Source: an uncultured Bacilli bacterium (GTDB lineage Bacteria; Bacillota_I; Bacilli_A; RF39; UBA660). Taken from it: a stretch of DNA of 25,048 nt. This document shows positions 15,486 through 22,807 of this stretch, in pieces. The notes beneath the pieces are model-generated. The model was not told the DNA's origin, did not search any database, and saw nothing but the letters and a program-made list of their open reading frames with translations. Position 1 is the first letter of the stretch, and every line of letters starts with the position of its first letter. Where the stretch lies: contig CANQMC010000005.1 of the NCBI GenBank assembly GCA_947624855.1, positions 1 to 25,048 of the forward strand. Reading direction: 5' to 3'. The translations under genes were made by a program, and so were the position numbers.

Positions 15486-17399
15486 CTAAATATCTAGATT
15501 CTCAACATATGTGGCATTACTTTCAATGAATTCACGACGTGGTTCTACTTCTTCACCCATTAATTTTGTAAACATTTCGTCGGCGGCCATAGTATCTTCA
15601 ACGGTTATTTGCCGAAGAATTCTTTTATTTATATCCATAGTTGTTTCGTTTAATTCTTCAGCATCCATTTCACCTAAACCTTTCATTCTAGCAATATCAT
15701 ATTTAGTATTTGGTGATAAAGTAGCTATATAAGCATCTCTTTCTTCAGCATTTAAAACATATTTAATTGTTTTACCATGTTTTATAACAAAAAGTGGAGG
15801 TTGAGCGGCATAAACATGTCCAGCTTCCACGATTGGTCTAAAGAAACGATAGAATAAAGTTAAAAGTAAAACTCTAATATGAGAACCATCAACATCGGCA
15901 TCGGTCATGATAATGATTTTATTATATCTTAATTTATCAATATTAAATTCTTCACCAATTCCGGTTCCAAAAGCTGTAATTATTGTTCTTATTTCTTCAT
16001 TTGATAAAGCTCGATCTAATCTAGCTTTTTCAACATTTAAGATTTTACCTTTTAAAGGAAGAATAGCTTGAGTCATACTATCACGACCTTCTTTAGCTGA
16101 ACCTCCGGCAGAATCTCCTTCGACTAAAAAGATTTCACAAATACTGGCATCTTTACTTTTACAATCGGCTAATTTACCAAAGAAGTTAGAAACATCTAAA
16201 TCACCTTTACGACGAGTTGCTTCTCGGGCTTTTTTAGCAGCAATTCTCGCTCTAGATGCTGTCATACATTTTTCAATTATTACCTTAGCAACATCAGGAT
16301 TTTCCATTAAATATCGCTCTAAGCCTTGACCAAAGATATCACTAGCTATTTTCCGAACTTCACTGTTACCTAACTTGGTTTTGGTTTGACCTTCAAATTG
16401 AGGATCTGGATGTTTACATGATATAATCATAGCTAAACCTTCGCGGCAATCTTCACCACTTAAAGCTTCATCTTTTTCTTTTAGTATTTTAGCATTACGA
16501 GCATAATTGTTAATGATTCTAGTTAATGCATTTTTAACACCATCTTCATGAGTTCCACCTTCATAAGTATTAATATTATTAGTAAAAGAATAAAGATTGG
16601 TATTATATGAATCATTATATTGCATAGCTACTTCTACACTTATATTATCAACTGTACCATCAACATAAATTATTTCTTCATGTAATGGTTGTTTATTACG
16701 ATTAAGCATACTAACATATTCAATAATACCACCATTATAGCAGAATACATCACTTTTATCTGGTACACGTTCATCAATTAAAGTAATTCGAAGACCTTTA
16801 TTAAGAAAAGCTAATTCTCTTAAACGGGTAGCTAAAGTCTCATAATTAAATTCAGTTGTTTCTTTAAAGATTGTTGGATCAGCTTTAAATGTTACTGTTG
16901 TTCCTGTTCGATCTTTAGAACAGTTTTCTATTACTTTCATAGGTTCGCAAGGCGTGCCACCATGTTCAAATCGTTCATAATGGACTTCACCATCTCGATA
17001 AACTCGAACTTCAAGCCAACTTGAAAGAGCATTTACGACACTTGCTCCAACACCATGAAGACCTCCACTTACTTTGTATCCGCCTCCACCAAATTTTCCA
17101 CCAGCATGAAGCACAGTAAATATAGTTTCAATCGTGGATAATCCTGTTTTTTCGTTGATACCTGTTGGCATACCACGGCCATCATCTTTAACAGAAACTG
17201 AATTATCTTTATGAACTACAACTTCAATATCATCACAGTATCCCGCTAAAGATTCATCGACGGCATTATCTACAATTTCCCAAACTAGATGATGTAATCC
17301 TTTTTCACTAGTTGTTCCTATATACATACCGGGGCGTTTTCGAACTGCCTCTAAACCTTCTAATACTTGAATATCACTATCTGTATAATTATTTTCCAT
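15486..17399 (-). CDS. gyrB: DNA gyrase subunit B
   Basis: This is the ATPase subunit of gyrase, 637 residues from ATG at 17399 (MENNYTDSDIQVLEGLEAVR). The GHKL ATPase motifs are EIVDN (41-45), DDGRGMP (72-78) and GGLHGVG (112-118). The TOPRIM domain has LVEGDSAGG and the metal-binding DADVDGSHI. AGGAGG lies immediately upstream, inside the last codons of recF, giving an 11-base overlap. The frame continues upstream to 17480, but that extension has no homology or ribosome site. It is coupled to recF and followed by gyrA in one operon. Confidence 0.98.
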   Translation of the reverse strand: MENNYTDSDIQVLEGLEAVRKRPGMYIGTTSEKGLHHLVWEIVDNAVDESLAGYCDDIEVVVHKDNSVSVKDDGRGMPTGINEKTGLSTIETIFTVLHAGGKFGGGGYKVSGGLHGVGASVVNALSSWLEVRVYRDGEVHYERFEHGGTPCEPMKVIENCSKDRTGTTVTFKADPTIFKETTEFNYETLATRLRELAFLNKGLRITLIDERVPDKSDVFCYNGGIIEYVSMLNRNKQPLHEEIIYVDGTVDNISVEVAMQYNDSYNTNLYSFTNNINTYEGGTHEDGVKNALTRIINNYARNAKILKEKDEALSGEDCREGLAMIISCKHPDPQFEGQTKTKLGNSEVRKIASDIFGQGLERYLMENPDVAKVIIEKCMTASRARIAAKKAREATRRKGDLDVSNFFGKLADCKSKDASICEIFLVEGDSAGGSAKEGRDSMTQAILPLKGKILNVEKARLDRALSNEEIRTIITAFGTGIGEEFNIDKLRYNKIIIMTDADVDGSHIRVLLLTLFYRFFRPIVEAGHVYAAQPPLFVIKHGKTIKYVLNAEERDAYIATLSPNTKYDIARMKGLGEMDAEELNETTMDINKRILRQITVEDTMAADEMFTKLMGEEVEPRREFIESNATYVENLDI

Positions 17400-18492
17400 T
17401 TTGGACCTCCTCAATAATTTTGCCATAATTACATTTAAATATTTTGGATTTTGATAATAATTTAAGATCAATATTATCAATATCTGTGGTTGTTATAAAT
17501 GTTTGCATATCATTATCTATTAATTTTAAAATATTATTAATTTTTTCTTTATCTAGTTCACTAAATAAGTCATCTAAAATTAATATTGGTTTTTTATTTA
17601 AAACTTGTTCAATATTTTTTATTTCCGCTAGTTTAAATGCAATAACACTATTTTTTTGTTCACCAACTGAAGAATATTCTTTAACTATTTCGTTATCCAC
17701 AATAAATTCTATATCATCATGGTGAGGACCAAACAATGTTTTGCCAAACATTATTTCCCGGGAAATATTTTTTTGATACATTTTTAGTAAAGTTTCTTTA
17801 TCTTTTTTTAAATATTCACTTTTATAATTTATAGATAATGATCCTTTTTTAGTAATTGTATAATATATATCTGTTATATAAGAATTGATATTTGCTATAA
17901 ATTCTTGACGCGATTTAACTAAATTCATTCCAACCTCTATTAATTGTTCAGTTAAAATTGTTAAAAAAGCATTAGCAGATATATTTTTTTTGTTTAAAAC
18001 TTTTAAATAAGAATTTCTTTGTTTTAATATCTTATTATAATTAGTTAAATTAATTAAATAATTTTTATCAATTCCAGATATTTCAATATTTAAAAGTTTT
18101 CGTCTGGTCATAGGGGTATCTTTGATTATTTTTAAATCATCAGGATTAAACACTATAATATTAATTTTCGCCATATAATCACTTATTTTAGTTATTTTGG
18201 TATTATTTATTTTAATACGTTTACCATTATCATTTATGATAATTTTATAGTTATTTGTAATATTATCTTTAATTGTTCCTTCAATTTTAGCAATATTTTT
18301 ACCTTTTTTGATAACTACAGTTTCATTTCCTAAACGAAATGTTTTAGTTAAAGCTAACATATATATTGCTTCAACTAAATTGGTTTTACCCATGCCATTT
18401 AAACCATATATAATATTAGTGTGTTTAGAAAAATTAATATCAAGTGATTCATAATTTCGAAAATTTAATAATTTTAAACTGCTGATTTCCAT
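17389..18492 (-). CDS. recF: DNA replication and repair protein RecF
   Basis: RecF is an SMC-like ATPase that helps load RecA at single-strand gaps with RecO and RecR. The 367-residue protein has Walker A GLNGMGKT (30-37), a signature segment around YSSVGEQKN and Walker B ILILDDLFSELD near residues 300-315. Its length is normal. The ATG at 18492 has TAGGT upstream and about 60 bases of leader. It is the first gene of recF-gyrB-gyrA; the small yaaB gene that separates recF and gyrB in Bacillus is absent. A Noc-type palindrome (17753) and a DnaA box (17693) lie inside the coding sequence. Confidence 0.97.
   Translation of the reverse strand: MEISSLKLLNFRNYESLDINFSKHTNIIYGLNGMGKTNLVEAIYMLALTKTFRLGNETVVIKKGKNIAKIEGTIKDNITNNYKIIINDNGKRIKINNTKITKISDYMAKINIIVFNPDDLKIIKDTPMTRRKLLNIEISGIDKNYLINLTNYNKILKQRNSYLKVLNKKNISANAFLTILTEQLIEVGMNLVKSRQEFIANINSYITDIYYTITKKGSLSINYKSEYLKKDKETLLKMYQKNISREIMFGKTLFGPHHDDIEFIVDNEIVKEYSSVGEQKNSVIAFKLAEIKNIEQVLNKKPILILDDLFSELDKEKINNILKLIDNDMQTFITTTDIDNIDLKLLSKSKIFKCNYGKIIEEVQNGK
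17753..17766. promoter_or_regulatory. Noc-binding-like site 3, inside recF
   Basis: This is a third exact ATTTCCCGGGAAAT. In recF it is read in a different frame (ATT TCC CGG GAA, Ile-Ser-Arg-Glu) from the copy in trmN6, so the DNA word is kept although the encoded residues differ. CGG is a rare codon in this AT-rich setting. Confidence 0.72.
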
Positions 18493-18558
18493 TTTTAAGT
18501 ACCTACTTTGCTCAAAATTTAAAATAAGTGGTATTGGTGTACTCCTATACCTATAGAT

Positions 18559-18587
18559 ATTATAGCATATTTAAGCGGTTTTTTAAA
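18559..18587 (-). promoter_or_regulatory. Promoter of recF-gyrB-gyrA
   Basis: On the minus strand TTTAAA (18582-18587), 17 bases and TATAAT (18559-18564) form a plausible sigma-A promoter. The -35 overlaps the stop codon of the comK-like gene. The transcript would begin close to a hairpin at 18530-18551 (GGTAT-A-GG paired with CC-A-ATACC). Confidence 0.65.
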
Positions 18588-19035
18588 GGTATTTTTTATT
18601 ATTTCGACCTCTTAAAACTGATTCTAATCGGGTTGCTCGTAAAACTTGTTTATCAAAAATACTAAAACTAATATTAATAGTAACTTTTTTATGATTTTTA
18701 AATTCAATCATTACCTTATTATTAGTTGTTTGGTAGTAATTTAAGATATTATTTAAATTAACCCAAATACATTCTTTGTTTCGAATAGAATGGGTAGGAA
18801 TTAAAATTATATTTAATTTATCATTTATAATTATTGGGGGTTTATAATTAGTTCCTATTAAATATGAACTTCCTTTTTGGCGACCTTCAAGACTTGAACC
18901 ATAGTAAAAACAATTGGCTGCAACAATCTTGGAAGAATTTTCATTTAATAAAAATGAATTATTATGCTCTAATATTTTAGTATTATTTTTATATGGTATT
19001 AAAGCAAGGGTTTTTTCGTTAATAATATATGGCAT
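18583..19035 (-). CDS. comK: ComK family protein (competence transcription factor-like)
   Basis: The 150-residue protein aligns from memory with Bacillus ComK along its length: CFYYGSSLEGRQKGSSYLI (42-60) against CRFFGSSYAGRKAGTYEV, YKPPIII (64-70) against HKPPIMV, then ILIPTHSIRNKECIWVNL (77-94) against LFPTLSSTRPQCGWISHV, and FDKQVLRATRLES (127-139) against FENQVYRTAWLRT. ComK activates DNA-uptake genes. Bacillus ComK has about 192 residues; this one ends where the C-terminal tail with the MecA-recognition motif FMLYPK would start. It occupies the dnaN-recF position where Bacillus has yaaA. AAGGAGG precedes the ATG. A perfect Spo0A-type box lies 56 bases upstream of the start. Confidence 0.82.
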   Translation of the reverse strand: MPYIINEKTLALIPYKNNTKILEHNNSFLLNENSSKIVAANCFYYGSSLEGRQKGSSYLIGTNYKPPIIINDKLNIILIPTHSIRNKECIWVNLNNILNYYQTTNNKVMIEFKNHKKVTINISFSIFDKQVLRATRLESVLRGRNNKKYL

Positions 19036-19090
19036 AAAAATGCCCTCCTTTCATGAAATATTTATGTTATATCACAAAAAGAGAGCGAAA

Positions 19091-19099
19091 TTTGTCGAA
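19091..19099 (+). promoter_or_regulatory. Spo0A-box-like site between dnaN and the comK-like gene
   Basis: TTTGTCGAA is a perfect match to the Spo0A-binding box (core TGTCGAA). It lies in the 83-base gap upstream of the comK-like gene and downstream of the dnaN stop. No good -35/-10 pair was found for the comK-like gene; the best -10 candidate is TATAAC, about 30 bases before its start. Binding is inferred; no Spo0A gene is visible here. Confidence 0.45.
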
Positions 19100-19118
19100 T
19101 ATTGAGATTTTTGCTAAA

Positions 19119-20237
19119 TTAATAAGTTTTTATTGGTAAAATTAGCTGAATTAGGGATTCATCTGTTAAAGATTTAACAATTAAAGGCTTAACATCACTG
19201 TTTAATAATAGCAATATTTCTTCTTCTTGCATGGTTTTTATAGCTTCTAACATATATTTAGAAGAGAAAGATATTTCTAATTTTTCTTTATTATTTGTTT
19301 CAACAGTTAATTGTTCTTCAACTTTACCTATTTCAGATGCAAAGGAATTAATAAGCATTTTAGTATTATCTAAAGTCATTTTTACAATATTTTTATCTTT
19401 GCCTTGAGTTAAAAGAGCCGCTCTATCTATTGCATCATTGAATTCACGTTTATTAACTTTAATAATATAAGCAAATTCACTTGGAATTAAATTAGAAGTA
19501 TTAGGATAACTACCATTTAATAAATTAGTTTGAAAATTAATAGTTTTATATTTAAATAATACTTTATTATTAAAGATATGAATTTCTAAATCAGTATCAT
19601 CTGTGATTATTCTTTCTAATTCCATAATATTTTTACCTGGAATAACTATTTCAACGTCTTTAGCTACTTCATTAGTTAATTTAATATTCTTTTTGGCTAA
19701 ACGATAAGAATCAGTTGCGACTATTTCTAAATCATCTTTCATAAATTTAAAGTTTACTCCAGTTAAAATTGGGCGTAATTCTTGATTAGATATAGCAAAT
19801 ACTGTTTGATTAATGATTGTTTTAAAAACATCACCTTTAATAAAGATAGGATCTTTACTTTCTTCAAGACGAACATCTGGATAGTCATTAATATCTAAAC
19901 AATTAAGGTTATATTGGTTACTATCTGTATAAATTTTTACTTTTAAGCCATCTATAACTTCAAAATTAATTAATTCGCTAGGCATTTTTTTAACGATATC
20001 AATTATGTATTTACTTTGGATAATTATTCCTCCAAGATTATTTACTTGATTAATATCTTTTGTTTCAATTAAAGTTTTGATAGTTAGTTCTGAATCACTT
20101 GCGGTTAAGTATAAACCTTCATTAGTTAATTCAAATTTGATTCCATTTAAAACAGGAATAACATTTTTGGTTGATATAGCTCTTATAACATTGTTTAATC
20201 CTTCTAAAATAACATTTTTTTCAATTGTAAATTTCAT
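19119..20237 (-). CDS. dnaN: DNA polymerase III beta subunit (sliding clamp)
   Basis: DnaN forms the ring that tethers polymerase III to DNA. The 372-residue protein starts MKFTIEKNVILEGLNNVIRAI, shows the three repeated clamp folds of about 120 residues, and ends with the usual LPIKTY (compare LPVRT/LPIRTY). Length and start are typical (378 in Bacillus). AAGGAATG precedes the ATG. It lies downstream of dnaA with 145 bases between, containing its own possible promoter. Confidence 0.98.
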   Translation of the reverse strand: MKFTIEKNVILEGLNNVIRAISTKNVIPVLNGIKFELTNEGLYLTASDSELTIKTLIETKDINQVNNLGGIIIQSKYIIDIVKKMPSELINFEVIDGLKVKIYTDSNQYNLNCLDINDYPDVRLEESKDPIFIKGDVFKTIINQTVFAISNQELRPILTGVNFKFMKDDLEIVATDSYRLAKKNIKLTNEVAKDVEIVIPGKNIMELERIITDDTDLEIHIFNNKVLFKYKTINFQTNLLNGSYPNTSNLIPSEFAYIIKVNKREFNDAIDRAALLTQGKDKNIVKMTLDNTKMLINSFASEIGKVEEQLTVETNNKEKLEISFSSKYMLEAIKTMQEEEILLLLNSDVKPLIVKSLTDESLIQLILPIKTY

Positions 20238-20271
20238 ATTTCATTCCTTCTTTCTAAAAATATTTATATTT

Positions 20272-20287
20272 ATTATACTGTTGATAA
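20272..20287 (-). promoter_or_regulatory. Possible dnaN -10 element and DnaA-box variant
   Basis: The minus strand has TATAAT (20272-20277) about 35 bases before dnaN, immediately preceded by TTATCAACA (20279-20287), one mismatch from a DnaA box. No convincing -35 is present. A DnaA-controlled start for dnaN is possible but weakly supported. Confidence 0.35.
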
Positions 20288-20382
20288 TGTTTGTAAGTTT
20301 ATTAATGCCTTTATTTAAGCGATTTATTTAATTTTTTATTGTTAGTAAGTAACTCTTTATTAACATTATTTTAATTAGTTAT

Positions 20383-21723
20383 TTACAATTTAGATTTTAT
20401 TTCTTTTATTGTCCTTTCTAATTCAGCATTGTTTTGGAGTTCTTTTTCAATCTTATCACAAGCAAATATGACAGTTGAATGATCACGTCCGCCAAATTCT
20501 AAACCAATTCGAGGGAAAGTTTCATCCGTTTCAATACGACACAGGTACATGGCTAGTTGTCTTGGATGAGCAACTTTATTACTTCTTTTTTTACCTTTTA
20601 AATCGTCAATTGTTATATTGTAATGGCTCGCGACAGCATTTTGAATTTTGGTAATATTATTGTTAGAATAAATATTCTTATTAACAAAATCTTTTAAAGC
20701 TTCACAGGTAAATTCTAAATCGATGGTTTTTGGAACAATCATAGCAGTGTAAGCCATCAATCTATTTATAGCTCCTTCTAGAAAACGTATATCATTTTGA
20801 CAAGCATTAGCAATATATTCGATACTTTCTTCTTTTATTAAATTAGCAATACTGGTGTTTTCAATTTTTTTTCTAATAATACGACAGCGAAGATCAAAGT
20901 CGGGAGGATAGATATCAACAGGTAATCCCCACATAAATCTAGATCGAAGTCGTTCTTCTAAAATTTTTAAATCATCAGGAGATCTATCAGAACTAATAAT
21001 TATTTGTTTATTGGATTGATGTAAATAATTAAAAGTATTAAAGAATTCTTGTTGAGTTTTTTCGGCTCCTACTAAGTATTGAATATCATCAATTATTAAT
21101 ACATCAACATTTCGATATTTATTTTTAAATTCAGTTGCATATTCAATTGTATTTTTATTGTCGGGATTAGCAATATTGGTATATTCGGTCATAAATTCAT
21201 CACAGGTGCAATAAAGAACTTTTCGATTAGAGTTTTCTGTAATAAAATTTCCTATCGCATGCATTAAATGAGTTTTACCAAGACCACTTTTGCCATAAAT
21301 AAATAAAGGATTATGAATTCTACCAGGTGCTTCAGCAACGGCCATCGCAGCTACTTTAGCTAAACGATTAGTATCTCCAACAACAAAATTTTCAAAATTT
21401 AAATCAGGATTAAGATTTGATTCAAACTTTTTTTGATTAGTATCATTTTGAGGAATTTCTTCGGGTAAAGTTTTTATTTCTTCTTCTAAAACAAATGATA
21501 TATCATAATTTATATTAGTTATATTAAATAAAGTTTGTTCGATTAAATTATAATAGTTATCACCAAGCATTTTTTTATGAATTTCCATAGGAACTTCAAA
21601 TGTAATTTTGGTATCAGTGATGGTTATAATTTTTAAATCATTAAACCAGGCATGAAATGATGCTGGATTTATTTCAGTAAAAATATTGTCGAGAAACATT
21701 TTTAATAATTCATCTTTTTCCAA
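20383..21723 (-). CDS. dnaA: Chromosomal replication initiator DnaA
   Basis: DnaA binds oriC boxes and opens the origin. Domain I covers about residues 1-80, followed by a short linker. The AAA+ domain has Walker A GKSGLGKT (144-151) and Walker B IIDDIQ (210-215). Domain IV ends in the DnaA-box-reading signature GGRDHSTVIFACDKI. Total length is 446 residues, matching Bacillus. I chose TTG at 21723 (MEKDELLKMFLDNIF) because GGGGTGA lies five bases upstream; a GTG at 21732 would add three residues but has no ribosome site. Low-efficiency starts are common for dnaA. Its promoter (21758-21786) overlaps a Spo0A-type box. Confidence 0.97.
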   Translation of the reverse strand: MEKDELLKMFLDNIFTEINPASFHAWFNDLKIITITDTKITFEVPMEIHKKMLGDNYYNLIEQTLFNITNINYDISFVLEEEIKTLPEEIPQNDTNQKKFESNLNPDLNFENFVVGDTNRLAKVAAMAVAEAPGRIHNPLFIYGKSGLGKTHLMHAIGNFITENSNRKVLYCTCDEFMTEYTNIANPDNKNTIEYATEFKNKYRNVDVLIIDDIQYLVGAEKTQQEFFNTFNYLHQSNKQIIISSDRSPDDLKILEERLRSRFMWGLPVDIYPPDFDLRCRIIRKKIENTSIANLIKEESIEYIANACQNDIRFLEGAINRLMAYTAMIVPKTIDLEFTCEALKDFVNKNIYSNNNITKIQNAVASHYNITIDDLKGKKRSNKVAHPRQLAMYLCRIETDETFPRIGLEFGGRDHSTVIFACDKIEKELQNNAELERTIKEIKSKL

Positions 21724-21732
21724 AAACCTCAC

Positions 21733-22239
21733 CCCGCAGTCTATGTCTTGTAGATTAATTGTAACGCATTTTTTGTCGAAATTCCACCCTAAAATGAATA
21801 AAAATTTAAATTGTTAGTTATTAACAAGTTATAAACAGCAATTTAGCTTTATAATATCAAAGAAAAAGATATTTATCAACACTTTCCACAAATTTTTCGA
21901 CATTTTTTTTAACAATTAACTTTTTAATTTTTAGATTTAAATGTTAATTATGTTTATAACTTATTTAAAATATATTTTTTTATTAGAATTTATAAAGTAA
22001 TTTTAAATTTTAAAAAATGTTAATAATTAAAGAGTTATTAACTTTTAATTAGAAATAAGATGTGAATAAGATATTCAAGGATAAGTTTTTAGAAATGTTA
22101 GTTGTTAATAAGTTGTTTATAGAAAAATTTATCCACATTATCCACATTTTATTGTTGATAAGTTTTTAATAGGAAATATTTTATAAAAGATTATATGGAT
22201 AAGTAAATATTAAACTTTTTACTTATTTAGCTAAAAATC
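21733..22239. other. oriC: oriC, chromosomal replication origin
   Basis: This is the non-coding stretch between the divergent dnaA and rpmH. Two perfect DnaA boxes (TTATCCACA) sit back to back at 22129-22137 and 22138-22146. TTATTCACA is on the minus strand at 22061-22069. One-mismatch boxes lie at 21828-21836 (TTATAAACA), 21873-21881 and 22153-22161 (TTATCAACA, the latter on minus), and 22194-22202 (TTATCCATA, minus). The section 21901-22050 is nearly all A/T and suits the unwinding element. Spo0A-type boxes lie at the dnaA end. Confidence 0.88.
21758..21786 (-). promoter_or_regulatory. Probable dnaA promoter with an embedded Spo0A-type box
   Basis: On the minus strand TACAAT (21758-21763) is a good -10, and a weak -35 TGGAAT (21781-21786) lies 17 bases upstream. 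The spacer contains TTCGACAAA (21772-21780), the perfect complement of the Spo0A box TTTGTCGAA. A protein bound there would block polymerase. A second, weaker box (TTCGACA) lies at 21896-21902. Confidence 0.5.
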
Positions 22240-22268
22240 TTGACTAATTCTCAATAAAATATTATAAT
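22240..22268 (+). promoter_or_regulatory. Promoter of rpmH-rnpA-yidC-khpB
   Basis: TTGACT (22240-22245), a 17-base spacer and TATAAT (22263-22268) form a near-consensus sigma-A promoter, about 35 bases before the rpmH ATG. Confidence 0.88.
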
Positions 22269-22302
22269 TAAACCAATTGAGTTTTTAAGGAGGTGCAAGT
22301 TT

Positions 22303-22425
22303 ATGAAAAGAACATATCAACCTAATAATCGTAAAAAAGCTAAAAAGCATGGATTTTTTGCTCGTAAAGAAACTAATATTTTAAAAAATAGACGTAAAAA
22401 AGGTCGTAAAGTATTAAGTAAGTAA
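22303..22425 (+). CDS. rpmH: Ribosomal protein L34
   Basis: This small basic protein of 40 residues begins MKRTYQPNNRKKAKKHGFFA and ends KGRKVLSK, the signature ends of L34 in the large ribosomal subunit. Usual L34 has 44 or more residues; here about four are missing in the middle (around residues 24-27) compared with the usual STKNGRKVL segment. AAGGAGGTG precedes the ATG. rpmH next to oriC and before rnpA is one of the most conserved bacterial gene pairs. Confidence 0.97.
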   Translation: MKRTYQPNNRKKAKKHGFFARKETNILKNRRKKGRKVLSK

Positions 22426-22454
22426 CCACATTTTAGCGTGGTATTTTTTTTCTT
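22425..22454 (+). terminator. Weak terminator or attenuator after rpmH
   Basis: ACCAC (22425-22429) pairs with GTGGT (22438-22442), followed by A and eight T. The stem is only five base pairs and its first base is the last base of the rpmH stop. It probably lowers expression of rnpA and the genes beyond rather than ending all transcripts. Confidence 0.6.
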
Positions 22455-22480
22455 AATATTCAGATGGAAGTGAAAAAATT

Positions 22481-22807
22481 TTGAAAAAATATGAAATTAT
22501 AAAGAAAAATATAGAATTTAATGATATAATTAATAAAGGAAGTTTATTAAAAAATAATTGTTATAATATATATTATAAGGATAGTAATTTAAATTATCCA
22601 AGGTTTGGACTAGCAATTAGTAAAAAAATAGGTAATGCTGTAGAAAGAAATAAAATAAAAAGACAACTTCGAAATTTAATTGATATTAATAAGGATAAAT
22701 TTAAAAATAAAGATTATATTATAATGATTAGAAAAGAATATTTTGAACTTTCTTTTACCAAAAAAGAAGATAAGTTATTAGAAGTACTTAGAAAGGATAA
22801 AAGTTAA
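22481..22807 (+). CDS. rnpA: Ribonuclease P protein component
   Basis: RnpA is the protein partner of the RNase P RNA, which matures tRNA 5' ends. The 108-residue protein carries the family signature RFGLAISKKIGNAVERNKIK followed by RQLRN (RNR motif). The start is TTG at 22481, with GGAAGTGA seven bases upstream; the nearby GTG and ATG upstream run into a stop in another frame. The TAA overlaps the yidC ATG as TAATG. Confidence 0.95.
   Translation: MKKYEIIKKNIEFNDIINKGSLLKNNCYNIYYKDSNLNYPRFGLAISKKIGNAVERNKIKRQLRNLIDINKDKFKNKDYIIMIRKEYFELSFTKKEDKLLEVLRKDKS

Noticed and set aside
20340..20382. Intrinsic terminator after dnaA (GTTA...TAAC pairing)
   Set aside because: The stem is nearly all A/T with a mismatch and lacks a clean T-run; not strong enough to call.
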